From positions 1 to 35,951 of the forward strand of contig CAJTOO010000029.1 of assembly GCA_910577735.1 (NCBI GenBank): 35,951 nt of DNA, in the 5' to 3' direction. Both the position numbers and the translations under genes were made by a program. The stretch comes from an uncultured Lachnospiraceae bacterium. GTDB taxonomy: Bacteria; Bacillota; Clostridia; Lachnospirales; Lachnospiraceae. This document shows positions 15,846-24,517 of this stretch, piece by piece. How positions within the stretch are numbered: position 1 is the first letter of the stretch; each line of letters starts with the position of its first letter. Under the pieces are notes generated by a model. That model had not been told where the DNA came from. It saw nothing but the letters and a program-made list of their open reading frames with translations, and did not search any database.

Positions 15846-16556
15846 CTACCGGAAGAAATTGAAATAGTTTCCTTTGGTGCCATAATTCGCATACAGGTTG
15901 GACCTGCTAAAAGGATTGGAGTAATTACTGCTGGCCAGCGCTTTCATATTCTGCTGCGCCACAGCCTCCACAGAACCTGCCCTCTGCCCTGCACGATCTG
16001 CAAAGCTGTTCTTACTGCCCCATACCTTTTTCAAAGTATCTACATCTGCCTCAGCAAGCTTCTTCTCATCAATCATCAGTGTACCGTCTGATCTTCTGGT
16101 CACCCCTGTAGAGGCAAGCTCCTGGCTGTTGCTTCTGGACAGACTGTTAATCTGAATCAGCAGACTGTCATCCGCCCTGGTACCGGATTCCTCCAGGTCA
16201 TTCAGCATCTTGTTATACTGGTTAACAAAACTTTTGATCCTGCTCTGAATCTCTTCTGTACTGCCGCTTTCCTTGGCCTTATCATAAATGGAGTTCTTCT
16301 CACTGTCCGCCAAGCCATTCGCATATTCTTCCACCTGTCCGGCATGATATTTCATATCATAATAAAAATTCTGATTCTTGGTGTTGGTCGCAAAATTCTG
16401 GTTTCCCAGACCGCCTGTTTTATTCATCCCATTGAGGATAGCCGCCGTCCTGCTGCTGTTTCTGTTGCGGCTTAATGCTTTACGAAACAGTGAAGTATTC
16501 TCATTGGCTTTCATGGCACTCATCAGGCCATTTCTGTAATTTCTTGTAATTCTCAT
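15846..16556 (-). CDS. Hypothetical protein resembling the C-terminal part of FliD
   Basis: This is a 236-residue protein without signal peptide or membrane segment. Residues about 100-205 follow the pattern of the flagellar cap protein FliD: a helix FVNQYNKMLNDLEES, then LASTGVTRRSDGTLMIDEKK and a terminal helical part with NSFADRAGQRAGSV. In FliD the matching part reads roughly as GI-x-SDGTL-x-IDE. The long FliD N-terminal half is absent, so it is not a normal cap protein. The basic N-terminus (MRITRNYRNGLMSAMK) is unusual. The ATG follows AAAGGGGGA. A sigma-D-like promoter lies 31 bp upstream, which agrees with a flagellar origin. The FliD link rests on motif reading only. Confidence 0.6.
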   Translation of the reverse strand: MRITRNYRNGLMSAMKANENTSLFRKALSRNRNSSRTAAILNGMNKTGGLGNQNFATNTKNQNFYYDMKYHAGQVEEYANGLADSEKNSIYDKAKESGSTEEIQSRIKSFVNQYNKMLNDLEESGTRADDSLLIQINSLSRSNSQELASTGVTRRSDGTLMIDEKKLAEADVDTLKKVWGSKNSFADRAGQRAGSVEAVAQQNMKALASSNYSNPFSRSNLYANYGTKGNYFNFFR

Positions 16557-16587
16557 ACTCTGTCCCCCTTTGGCTCTGTTATTATCT

Positions 16588-16614
16588 ATATCGTACCAAT
16601 TTTGCGAAAGTTTA
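16588..16614 (-). promoter_or_regulatory. Sigma-D/FliA-like promoter before the FliD-like gene
   Basis: On the minus strand TAAA (16614-16611), a 15-bp spacer and TACGATAT (16595-16588) match the Bacillus sigma-D pattern TAAA-N15-GCCGATAT except at the first two -10 positions. The fuller form TAAACTTT-N11-TACGATAT also resembles the enteric sigma-28 consensus. The gene starts 31 bp later. No comparable vegetative hexamer pair is present. Confidence 0.6.
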
Positions 16615-16646
16615 GCCTCTTGTCACAAACCGTATTCTTTTGGTTA

Positions 16647-18113
16647 TCAACCTTCTTCGGCCTGCAGCATCAAGGTCAATACAAAAATCCCCTGCCGCGT
16701 CTCATATTCCATGGTGCCAAAATATCGTTCCACACAACTTTTCATATTCTTCATGCCAATCCCATGCAGCTGGGCATCCCTTTTGGTGGTCCGGCACACA
16801 CCACCTTCTTCCTTAGGCGGCTTTCCGTCATATCCATTCTCCACCACCAGAAAGAACATTCTGCCTTTACCATAACTTCTCAGTCTGATCAGTCGCCTGC
16901 CCTGTTCCACCTTCCTGCAAGCCTCAATGGCATTATCCAAAGCGTTATTCAATAAAATCCCCAGATCAAACGCCTCAATCCCAAATCCCGCAGGAAACAA
17001 AAAGTCACCAGTGAACTCAATTCCCTCCTGCCGGCATATCTGGGCTTTACGGTTGAGGATCACATCCGTCACCGGGTTCCCCGTACTGAATTGTAAAAAG
17101 ATGCCGTCCACTGCCTGCTGCATCCCTGCAAGATACTGCCCGGCTTCTTTCTTGACTGTACCAGTCAATATTCCCTGTTCTTCTTTTATCTGTAAAAGCT
17201 GCTCCATGTCCGCCACATAATTATTGATGTCATGACGCATGCTCCTGATTCCATCATAGAGCTGTTCCATCTCCCGTACATGATCTATCATATCTGCAAG
17301 CTGCTGTTTATAAAAGATCAGATTCTGTTTCTCACGCTCTGCCTGTATCAACTCACTGTATATCTTTCTGCTGTAAACCACAGACACAAGACACAAAAGA
17401 GAAATCACCGGTACCACAGCATACATACTGTTATGCCTTTCATACAGAGATTCAATCTGTACTCCCTCCTGCCTGTAGAAGATAATCCGCAAAGCCACAT
17501 CCAGGGACATGCCTATGGCCGGTGCAAGCATCAGAAAGAAAAATCCCTGGTTTGCAGTCTGGGCAACCGGTTCTTTCAGATAGTTCTTATAAATGCGAAA
17601 AGCCAGATACATCACGCCCAGATACCCGCCGGCAAACAAAATCCAGCCTGCTAACTGCAGTTTCTCCACCAGGCTGTAATAGGCTTCTATTTTCATCTGA
17701 CCGGCAATAATCTGCTCACTCAGTCTGTCCAGATATCCCATGATCACCAACATCCAGACACTGTGAACGGCAAACCGTGCTGTCTCCTGCACCGTATAAA
17801 ACACCAAAAGCAGATACAGCTTCGCAAGCCGTCTCCCCTGGTAAAGCAGATCAAACACCAGAAAGCTGATGACAAAGGCTATGAACAGCTTCACGATACT
17901 GTTGGCGCTGTTCCCCCTGCTGTCTCCATAGAGTCTTTCATCCAGCCATTGGGAATTAGCAAGCCAGAAATGGGTCACACTTGACTGTAACAGCAAAAGC
18001 CAGGCTCCTGCCCTGCCGTATTTATCCTTCACCGGAATCACATTTTGCAGCAAATACAGCAGCAGCCCTGCTTTACAGATGTATTCCAAAAGGTCCAGCC
18101 CCTGCCATACCAT
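16647..18113 (-). CDS. GHKL-type sensor histidine kinase (AgrC-like)
   Basis: This 488-residue membrane kinase has about seven hydrophobic helices in the first 250 residues. A coiled linker leads to the phosphoacceptor motif MRHDINNY (His near residue 293) and a GHKL ATPase domain with NNALDNAIEAC and HGIGMKNMKSCVERYFG. It is of the type that senses peptides or membrane signals and phosphorylates LytTR regulators. The second ATG (18113) is preferred because AAGGA then has a spacing of about eight; the first, at 18119, is too close. It follows the LytTR regulator gene by about 18 bp and is clearly its partner. Confidence 0.85.
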   Translation of the reverse strand: MVWQGLDLLEYICKAGLLLYLLQNVIPVKDKYGRAGAWLLLLQSSVTHFWLANSQWLDERLYGDSRGNSANSIVKLFIAFVISFLVFDLLYQGRRLAKLYLLLVFYTVQETARFAVHSVWMLVIMGYLDRLSEQIIAGQMKIEAYYSLVEKLQLAGWILFAGGYLGVMYLAFRIYKNYLKEPVAQTANQGFFFLMLAPAIGMSLDVALRIIFYRQEGVQIESLYERHNSMYAVVPVISLLCLVSVVYSRKIYSELIQAEREKQNLIFYKQQLADMIDHVREMEQLYDGIRSMRHDINNYVADMEQLLQIKEEQGILTGTVKKEAGQYLAGMQQAVDGIFLQFSTGNPVTDVILNRKAQICRQEGIEFTGDFLFPAGFGIEAFDLGILLNNALDNAIEACRKVEQGRRLIRLRSYGKGRMFFLVVENGYDGKPPKEEGGVCRTTKRDAQLHGIGMKNMKSCVERYFGTMEYETRQGIFVLTLMLQAEEG

Positions 18114-18131
18114 ATACATTTCCTTCCCGCA

Positions 18132-18827
18132 CTACTCTTTTAAAAACCGGCAGTAGAGCTTTACAAACTCGGAGTACTTTTGCTTGGCCAGATAGATCTT
18201 GTCCCCCGTATTCACTGTGATACTGGTATTATCATACCCGCTGACGGCGCTAAACGCAACCAGATATCCTCTGTGACACCGGTAAAAGCCCTCTCCCAGC
18301 ACTTCCTCCAGATGGTTCATCCGCTCATAATATTCCAGTTTTTCTTTCCCTGTATGCACAATAACCTTCCTGCCATTATTTTCCACATACAGAATATCCT
18401 CCACCGGAATCCTCCTGTGTGCCCCGCCAGACTTAATCAGCAGAAATTTGGGCCCTGACTGATGCTTCTGCACTTCCTGCATGGCACGGTTTAAGACTTC
18501 TTTCAGCCGCTCTTCCTCTACCGGTTTGACCAGATAATGAAAAGCCCCCACATCAAAGGCCTGAAACACCTGCTCCTTCACCCCGGTCACAAAAATCAGG
18601 ATAACATCCGACAATTCTTTAATCCTTCCGGCCGTCTCCATGCCGCTCATGCCTTCCATCGCTATATCCAATAACAGGATATCCGGCTGATATCCCTCCT
18701 GTACAGCCGCAAGTAACTTCATCCCTGAATCAAACTCCCTGGTCTGCACCTGTTCAAATTCTTTCTCGAGTAAGGTTTGAATCCGTTCTCTCCCTCTCGC
18801 CTCGTCATCGCAAATCGCAATTCTCAT
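18132..18827 (-). CDS. LytTR-family response regulator (AgrA-like)
   Basis: This 231-residue regulator has a receiver domain with acidic residues CDDE (6-9), phosphoacceptor Asp54 in LLLDIAMEG and the conserved Lys in LVKPVEEE. It also has a C-terminal LytTR DNA-binding domain (about 128-231), visible in HRRIPVEDILYVENNGRK, VIVHTGKEKLEYYERM and FYRCHRGYLV. It would be phosphorylated by the GHKL kinase encoded next. The ATG follows AAGGGGAAGC. It may also control the neighbouring unknown genes, but no LytTR-type pair of direct repeats was found with certainty; the 10-bp repeats upstream are a candidate. Confidence 0.88.
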   Translation of the reverse strand: MRIAICDDEARGRERIQTLLEKEFEQVQTREFDSGMKLLAAVQEGYQPDILLLDIAMEGMSGMETAGRIKELSDVILIFVTGVKEQVFQAFDVGAFHYLVKPVEEERLKEVLNRAMQEVQKHQSGPKFLLIKSGGAHRRIPVEDILYVENNGRKVIVHTGKEKLEYYERMNHLEEVLGEGFYRCHRGYLVAFSAVSGYDNTSITVNTGDKIYLAKQKYSEFVKLYCRFLKE

Positions 18828-19045
18828 GCTTCCCCTTACTCCTTATTTACTTGTTCCTTCTTTGTATCGGCATAAATCGTCAGATTCTTCTTTCCAATGT
18901 CATGAAACTTGCTTTTTTTGTCACCAATTTTGTACCACGAAATTCACACCTCTTTTCGCCTCTTTTCGCCTCTTTTCGCCTCTTTCAGTGCCTCTTTCGG
19001 CGTTGCCATGGCCTCTCTTTCCCCGCAAACTCTTTACTTCCACAC
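18828..19045. other. Upstream region of the LytTR/GHKL operon
   Basis: Together with the terminator and the short spacer beyond it, this is a 340-base stretch without a gene. It holds three perfect 10-bp tandem repeats (18951-18980) and a GCCGATAC box on the minus strand (18871-18864). The box resembles a sigma-D -10 element but has no clear TAAA at the right distance. No consensus vegetative promoter could be named. Confidence 0.4.
18951..18980. repeat. Three tandem 10-bp repeats
   Basis: TCTTTTCGCC is repeated three times without interruption, followed by partial copies (TCTTTCAGTG, CCTCTTTCGG). The units lie on one helix face about 125-155 bp before the LytTR regulator start. They could be a protein-binding array or a slippage product. 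Confidence 0.7.
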
Positions 19046-19080
19046 AAAAACAGGAAGAACATCTCCGCTCCCCCTGTTTT
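19046..19080 (-). terminator. Terminator after the coiled-coil protein gene
   Basis: The arms AAAACAGG and CCTGTTTT, strengthened by an inner GGA/TCT pairing, are followed on the minus strand by a T run (CCTGTTTTTG). It lies about 90 bp past the stop of the coiled-coil gene and insulates the LytTR operon. Confidence 0.65.
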
Positions 19081-19167
19081 CGTATCATCACTTTCTTTAT
19101 AGTGTTTAATTCTGTTTGTATCTGTCTTTCCCTCTGAACGGGAATCCCGGATTACGATTCGTGTCGG

Positions 19168-20211
19168 TTATATTTCTTCATCCACTTCAATACCCTTGAT
19201 ATCTGCCTCTAAAAGCTTCATCTTATTCAACATATCCTTAATCTCTGCCTTCACACCTGCACCGGAACCGGCCACATCCATACCGGCGTCTGCCATGCTC
19301 TTTAAGAGTTCCGCCTCTTCCCTGGCATTCCGTTCCTGCTCCTTGTTTGCCTTTTCTGTCTCGCGGCTGTCTTCCCTGACAGTCTCGATCCTTTCCTCCA
19401 GGATTTCTTTCTCTTCCCGGATATCCTCCACTTTTTCTTCCTGCTCTTCCTTCTCCTCGGCCTTCTCTTTCTCTTCTTCTCTCTTTTCCTCGTAAGTCTC
19501 GTCCACGTGATCCTTGGCTTCTTCCCAAAGCATGCCAACAATCTGCTTGCCTGTCTCTGTCAACAGTTTCTCCGCATTATCCTGGGCATCCGCCATCTTG
19601 TGGAATTTCAACCGCTCAATCTTCATGGAAGTGGCGGACTGGGCATAGTACTGGGAAACACTCTCCGCTGATTCGGCACGGTTCTGGAAAAGATACTGCT
19701 CTTTATGAACCTCCAGACATTTCTGCTGGTATTCTGTCAGAGGCTGGTTCTGCAATTCTTCCAACCGCTTCTCTTCCTCTTCCGTCAACTCGCCTCCGGA
19801 AGGATACATTGCCCTCTCTAAGAGTTCTAAGTCTTTCTGTTCCTGGGAATCTTCATCCACGCCATAACCTTGGCGGAATTTCTCTTTTCTCTCCTCACAC
19901 TCTGCCACCTTTTCCTGATTCATAAGTGCTTCAGCTCTCCACTGCTGCGCCTTTTCCTGGGTCTCCATCGTACCCTGCTTCGCCTTGCGGTCAACACCCC
20001 AGGCATCCTGAATCATCTTCATGGCTTTCTTCTGGGCCTGCTGCTTGCGCACCGTAATGGAATCTTTGTTTATCGGCAAATCGCCGGCAAAGATAGTATT
20101 TGTTCTCTTTGACTGGGATGATTTCTGTCCGGCGTGCTCACTTTGTTTGGTCTGTGTCTGGACGCCCGGTCCCATGATCTGATTATCATTTACATTAAAC
20201 TTGACTTGCAT
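19168..20211 (-). CDS. Hypothetical coiled-coil protein
   Basis: This 347-residue soluble protein of unknown function has no signal peptide. The N-terminal 60 residues are polar and Gln/Ser-rich (NDNQIMGPGVQTQTKQ). A segment with AGDLPINKDSITVRKQQAQKKAMK follows. The region from about 225 to 310 is an almost pure Glu/Lys/Arg coiled coil, and the end (GVKAEIKDMLNKMKLLEADI) is helical. The ATG at 20211 has an AAGGAGG site nine bases upstream; an upstream in-frame start is weaker. Its promoter is of sigma-D type and lies in the end of phoR, so it appears to be transcribed apart from the phosphate genes. A flagellar or cell-surface assembly role is possible only by this promoter link. Confidence 0.6.
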   Translation of the reverse strand: MQVKFNVNDNQIMGPGVQTQTKQSEHAGQKSSQSKRTNTIFAGDLPINKDSITVRKQQAQKKAMKMIQDAWGVDRKAKQGTMETQEKAQQWRAEALMNQEKVAECEERKEKFRQGYGVDEDSQEQKDLELLERAMYPSGGELTEEEEKRLEELQNQPLTEYQQKCLEVHKEQYLFQNRAESAESVSQYYAQSATSMKIERLKFHKMADAQDNAEKLLTETGKQIVGMLWEEAKDHVDETYEEKREEEKEKAEEKEEQEEKVEDIREEKEILEERIETVREDSRETEKANKEQERNAREEAELLKSMADAGMDVAGSGAGVKAEIKDMLNKMKLLEADIKGIEVDEEI

Positions 20212-20300
20212 TGCCGATAACCTCCTTGTCTCCTGCAATCAATACGCTTCCGCCTTCCGGATAGCATCCGTTCTATCCGTTTTTGGTTAACTGTTATTGA

Positions 20301-21665
20301 TTATATCGGAGCATTCGGCACATTTCTTAACCCTGCTGTGGGATTATTTCCATCAAAAACCACTATAACTTCCGTGCCTTGATTCGTTTCACTGATCAAC
20401 GATATCTCTGCCTGGTGCACTGCTACAATATGTTTCACGATGGCAAGGCCGAGGCCGGTGCCGCCTGTAGATTTAGAACGGCTCTTATCCACCCGGTAGA
20501 ACCGCTCAAATATCCTTTCCTGATGCTCTTTGGGAATCCCAATGCCAGTATCCTTTACCCGAAGTACCGCCGCTTTCTGCTCCTGCTCCACACTGACCAG
20601 AACACTGCCTCCCACCACATTATAACTCATGGCATTATCACAGAGGTTATAAATCAATTCCTCTATCATCTGCTTATCCCCCAGGATCCTGCAGCTGCTT
20701 CCTGCCAAAGATAAGCGCACATTCCGTTCCTCGGCACGGATCTGCAGCATTTCCACACTGTCTCTTGCCATCTCATACAGATCCACCTCCTCGAAAGAAA
20801 TCTCCTGCGCACAAGAATCCAGCTCCGACAGTCTGATGGTGTCATTGATCAAGGTCAACAGCCTGCCCGCACTCTGTCTGATTCCCGAGGCAAAACGGAC
20901 CACATCTTCTCCTGATGCCATACCGCTTTCTATTAATTCTGAATAGCCGGAAATAGCCGCTAAAGGTGTCTTCAACTCATGGGACACATTGGCCGTAAAT
21001 TCCTGCCGCATGCTGGCATTGGCCAGAATCTCCTCATGCTGTCTGCGGATGGTTCTGGCAAAAGGCAGAAGTTCCTCATACACCTTATCTTCCTCAATAT
21101 GACTTATGTCAACCACCATGCATTCGATGGGCGTGACCAGGGATTTCGTGAGAAAATGAGATAAAATCATACACACGACCAACAGTGCGACAAGCGCCAC
21201 AGCCAGAACCGGTACAGACCGGTACAGAATACTCCAGACGCTGTGCGCTTCTCTCGACACCCGCAGTACATTGCCGTCTGCAAGCCGCAGCGTATAATAA
21301 AAGGTACTCCTGTTCATAGTAGAAGACTGCCGGATGGACTGCCCCTGTCCATAGGTAAATGCTTCTCTGATCTCCGGTCTTTCCAGATGATTATCCATCT
21401 GTCCCACATTGGCATTGGAATCATAGAGCACTTTCCCGTCCGGTGCGATCACGGTAGTACGCACCAGGTGAAACATATCACCATATTCTTTCTGCCATGC
21501 CCTGTCCAGTATATCGCTCTCGGATATCACCTGGGCATATAGTTTCAGATCGTCCATCACCTGGGCCTTAAAAATACGATAAAAAGCAGCCGTCATCAGA
21601 ACCAACGTAATCACGACTGCAAGAAACGATATCCCTGTCAATTGCCTGTTTATCTTTTTCTTCAA
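20301..21665 (-). CDS. phoR: Phosphate-sensing histidine kinase PhoR
   Basis: This membrane kinase of about 454 residues has two helices (near residues 10-30 and 155-180) flanking an extracellular domain of about 120 residues, then a HAMP-like linker. The phosphoacceptor motif SHELKTPLAAISGY and the ATPase motifs (NLCDNAMSYN, DTGIGIPKE, GTGLGLAIV) follow. With PhoP it would sense phosphate limitation together with the Pst transporter. The TTG at 21665 follows GGGGAGG with good spacing and is preferred to a GTG nine codons earlier. The Pho assignment rests on the neighbouring phoP, Na+/Pi symporter, Pho box and pst genes. Confidence 0.8.
   Translation of the reverse strand: MKKKINRQLTGISFLAVVITLVLMTAAFYRIFKAQVMDDLKLYAQVISESDILDRAWQKEYGDMFHLVRTTVIAPDGKVLYDSNANVGQMDNHLERPEIREAFTYGQGQSIRQSSTMNRSTFYYTLRLADGNVLRVSREAHSVWSILYRSVPVLAVALVALLVVCMILSHFLTKSLVTPIECMVVDISHIEEDKVYEELLPFARTIRRQHEEILANASMRQEFTANVSHELKTPLAAISGYSELIESGMASGEDVVRFASGIRQSAGRLLTLINDTIRLSELDSCAQEISFEEVDLYEMARDSVEMLQIRAEERNVRLSLAGSSCRILGDKQMIEELIYNLCDNAMSYNVVGGSVLVSVEQEQKAAVLRVKDTGIGIPKEHQERIFERFYRVDKSRSKSTGGTGLGLAIVKHIVAVHQAEISLISETNQGTEVIVVFDGNNPTAGLRNVPNAPI
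20304..20330 (-). promoter_or_regulatory. Sigma-D/FliA-like promoter before the coiled-coil gene
   Basis: TAAG (20330-20327), a 15-bp spacer and TCCGATAT (20311-20304) on the minus strand fit TAAA-N15-GCCGATAT with two mismatches. It overlaps the last codons of phoR, and the coiled-coil gene begins 92 bp further on. A TATAAT overlaps the box, so a vegetative promoter lacking a -35 is an alternative. Confidence 0.55.
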
Positions 21666-21732
21666 AGGTGTCCTCCCCGGCAGAATTTCCACGCATTCGT
21701 CAAATCCCCTGTATCTTCAAAGCAGGCACTCC

Positions 21733-22416
21733 TCATTCTGTCATAGTATCCAGAATGTAGCCTACGTTACGGACCGTCTTGATCATACTACCTGCCTCGC
21801 CAAGTTTGCGCCGCAGTGTCTTAATGTGCATATCCAGCGTTCTTGATTCCCCCTGAAAATCTGTACCCCATACCTGATCTAAAATATCCATCCTGCCCGT
21901 TACGATTCCTGCACGCAGCATGAGCAGTTTCAAAAGTTCATATTCCTTGTGGGTAAGTTCACACTGCTTATCATCCACATACACTGCATGCCGTTCCTCA
22001 TCTAAAAGCACCCTCCCAATGACCAGTTTTCTCTCTTCTTTGCGCTCCCCGCTCCTGCGAAGCAGGGCCTTCACTCTGGAAATCAGTTCCATCACGCCAA
22101 AGGGTTTAGACAGATAGTCATCTGCTCCCAGATCCAACCCCTTGACTTTATCCATTTCCGTACTCTTGGCTGTCACCATAATGACAGGAATCTCCTGTGT
22201 CAGCGGGTCTTTGCGCAGTTTCTGCACAATATGCAGACCATCTTCGTCCGGCAGCATCACATCCAGCAGAACCAGACTGGGAATCTGCCCTGCAAGCGCC
22301 CCATAGAAATCTTTGGCCGTCTCGAACACAGCCGTCTCATAACCACTGTTTTTCAAAGAAAAACTCTCGATCTCGCTGATATTTCTGTCATCTTCCACGA
22401 TATAAATCATGCTCAT
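21733..22416 (-). CDS. phoP: Phosphate response regulator PhoP/PhoB (OmpR family)
   Basis: This 227-residue regulator has a receiver domain with acidic residues VEDD (7-10), Asp52 in VLLDVMLPD and Lys in LSKPFG. The C-terminal winged helix ends in GSMIKTVRNVGYIL. It is expected to bind TTTACA-type direct repeats, and such a box lies before the Na+/Pi symporter gene just upstream. The phoR gene follows after a short gap, so the two form an operon. Another OmpR-type regulator could look the same; the call depends on the phosphate genes around it. Confidence 0.82.
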   Translation of the reverse strand: MSMIYIVEDDRNISEIESFSLKNSGYETAVFETAKDFYGALAGQIPSLVLLDVMLPDEDGLHIVQKLRKDPLTQEIPVIMVTAKSTEMDKVKGLDLGADDYLSKPFGVMELISRVKALLRRSGERKEERKLVIGRVLLDEERHAVYVDDKQCELTHKEYELLKLLMLRAGIVTGRMDILDQVWGTDFQGESRTLDMHIKTLRRKLGEAGSMIKTVRNVGYILDTMTE

Positions 22417-22546
22417 CTTATCTTAAACCCTTCTGTTTGCCGCTCTGTTTCTTTAATATTTTTTCGCCTTATTTTGCGTGATATCATACAAGTAATATAT
22501 TTTAACATTTCTCCCATCTTTCTTTTTCTAAAGAAGAGCTTTTTAT

Positions 22547-22575
22547 ATCATAGCTCCGTATTTCACAAAAAACAA
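22547..22575 (-). promoter_or_regulatory. Candidate promoter of phoPR
   Basis: TTGTTT (22575-22570), a 17-bp spacer and TATGAT (22552-22547) on the minus strand lie 130 bp before phoP, in the gap after the symporter gene. Co-transcription from the Pho-box promoter is also possible, as no clear terminator separates the genes. Confidence 0.45.
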
Positions 22576-22599
22576 GCCGCTCTCGAAATAAGGATACTA

Positions 22600-24372
22600 T
22601 CATGGCAGCAAAAACTCCTGCACCAATCCTTCATACAGCAGATGAATCCGCTCCCTGTCCTTCTCTTTCAGTTCCTCACTGTATCCGTGCATTTCCAGGG
22701 AATCCTCCTGCACCTGTACCATGCGCACCGCTATGTGGACACAATGGGCTGCAATCCGTTCATAAGCCGTCACAATATCAGAGAGCAAAAATCCCAGTTC
22801 TATCGTACATTTTCCCTTCCTGAGACGCTTAATATGGCGTTTTCTGACTTCCACCGCCAGCCTGTCTACCAAAGACTGCAGTGCCTCCACCTCATAGACA
22901 AGCATCCCATCCTCCTTGACAAAGACTTCCATGGACAATACTAAAATACGCTCCACGGCCTTCGTAAATACCGTCAGTTCTTCCTGCGCTTTATTTGAAA
23001 AGGCCATCTTCTTATCCGCCATTTCCCGGTAAGCCATGGCAATGCTCACCGCATGATCGGATATTCTTTCCAGATCTCCAATACTATGCAGGTATAATGT
23101 AAGTGTCCGGCTGTCCCGCTCTGCCAGCTCCCGTCCGCTCAACCTGAGCAGATAAGTGCCCAGCACATCCTCATAACGATCCACATCCTCTTCCATCTGC
23201 CGGACCCTGTCTGCCTCTTCCTCCGAATAATTGTGTAACAGTCTGGCTGCTCTTCTGCAGGCGTCTGCAGCTGTATCTGCCATATGGGACGTCACCTTCC
23301 GGCACTGTTCCATGGCCACAGCCGGGTTCTGCATGAAGCGGCTGTCCAATGCCCGGATATCCTCTTCCACATACCGCACCGCCGCATGCTCTGTAGCATC
23401 TTCCTGAATCGTCAGATAAGCCAGCTTCTCCAAAAGTTCTGAGAAAGGCAAAAGCAGGGCAGTGGCAAAAATGTTAAAGGCACTGTGCGCAATGGCAATG
23501 CCAAAAGGTTCTGCCGCCATATCCACGAACGGGAAACCGATTACTTTATGCAATCCATAAAACACGATCATAAACGCCGCCGTACCGATCACATTAAAAT
23601 ACAAGTGCACAATCGCCGCCCGCCTGGCATTCTTGGAAGTTCCCACCGAAGACAACAAGGCCGTCACGCAAGTACCGATATTCTGCCCCAGGATGATAGG
23701 CATGGCCGTTCCATAAGAGACTGCGCCTGTGGCACACAGTGCCTGTAATATACCCACAGAGGCTGAGGAGGACTGTAAGACTGCTGTCAGGACCGCACCT
23801 GCCACTATCCCCAGTAAGGGATTGGCAAACAGTAATAAAAGATTGGCAAACTCCGGCACATCAGCAAGGGGTTTCACCGCACCGGACATGGTGTCCATTC
23901 CAAACATCAGGACCGCAAACCCTACAAAGATGGTAGCCATATTTCGTTTACTGTCTTTTTGTGAAAACAGTAAAATCATCACGCCTATGATAGCCAGGAT
24001 CGGAGAAAAGGAAGACGGCTTCAACATCTGTACCCAAAAGTTACCATTCTCGATACCGCTCAGACTCAAAAGCCATGATGTCACTGTGGTGCCGATATTG
24101 GCGCCCATGATAATGCCGATCGCGCTGGACAGTTTCATGATTCCTGAATTCACAAACCCCACTACCATCACCGTAGTGGCCGAGGAAGACTGAATCACTG
24201 CCGTAACGGCAGCTCCCAGTAAAACAGCACGCAGCCTGCCGGATGTCAGCCGTTCCAGAATCTGTTCCATCCGGCCGCCGCTGGCCCTGGAGAGACCTTC
24301 TCCCAGCACATGCATGCCATATAAAAAAAGTGCAAGTCCGCCCAACATCGTAAGTATACTGAAAAAGTCCAT
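22600..24372 (-). CDS. Na+/phosphate symporter with C-terminal PhoU-like domain
   Basis: This is a 590-residue membrane protein. The first 340 residues form the Na+/Pi-cotransporter domain, with the duplicated QSSSA motif (Gln61, and near residue 200) and the paired GANIGTTVTS and GQNIGTCVTALLSS loops that line the ion pathway. The last 220 residues are a helical PhoU-like domain (ERISDHAVSIA and later ERIAAHCVHIA). It would import phosphate with sodium, and the PhoU part may tie transport to PhoR signalling. The gene has a strong Pho box upstream and precedes phoPR. A GGGAGG site precedes the ATG. Confidence 0.88.
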   Translation of the reverse strand: MDFFSILTMLGGLALFLYGMHVLGEGLSRASGGRMEQILERLTSGRLRAVLLGAAVTAVIQSSSATTVMVVGFVNSGIMKLSSAIGIIMGANIGTTVTSWLLSLSGIENGNFWVQMLKPSSFSPILAIIGVMILLFSQKDSKRNMATIFVGFAVLMFGMDTMSGAVKPLADVPEFANLLLLFANPLLGIVAGAVLTAVLQSSSASVGILQALCATGAVSYGTAMPIILGQNIGTCVTALLSSVGTSKNARRAAIVHLYFNVIGTAAFMIVFYGLHKVIGFPFVDMAAEPFGIAIAHSAFNIFATALLLPFSELLEKLAYLTIQEDATEHAAVRYVEEDIRALDSRFMQNPAVAMEQCRKVTSHMADTAADACRRAARLLHNYSEEEADRVRQMEEDVDRYEDVLGTYLLRLSGRELAERDSRTLTLYLHSIGDLERISDHAVSIAMAYREMADKKMAFSNKAQEELTVFTKAVERILVLSMEVFVKEDGMLVYEVEALQSLVDRLAVEVRKRHIKRLRKGKCTIELGFLLSDIVTAYERIAAHCVHIAVRMVQVQEDSLEMHGYSEELKEKDRERIHLLYEGLVQEFLLP

Positions 24373-24517
24373 GGTAACCTCCCTTTCAAATCGGCACTAC
24401 ATTCCAAATGATACCGTTCACATACCAGCCTCTGCTGACAGCTTCGCCATATCATACTTCGCCGTAGTATTATGATTTGAAATTATCATGGATTTATCCC
24501 TTACGAAATCAGGGTTT

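Noticed and set aside
18949..19014. 21-codon frame beginning MATPKEALKEAK on the minus strand
   Set aside because: It consists mostly of the 10-bp tandem repeat, its AGAGAGG site is only two bases from the ATG, and no peptide-pheromone features or processing gene are nearby.
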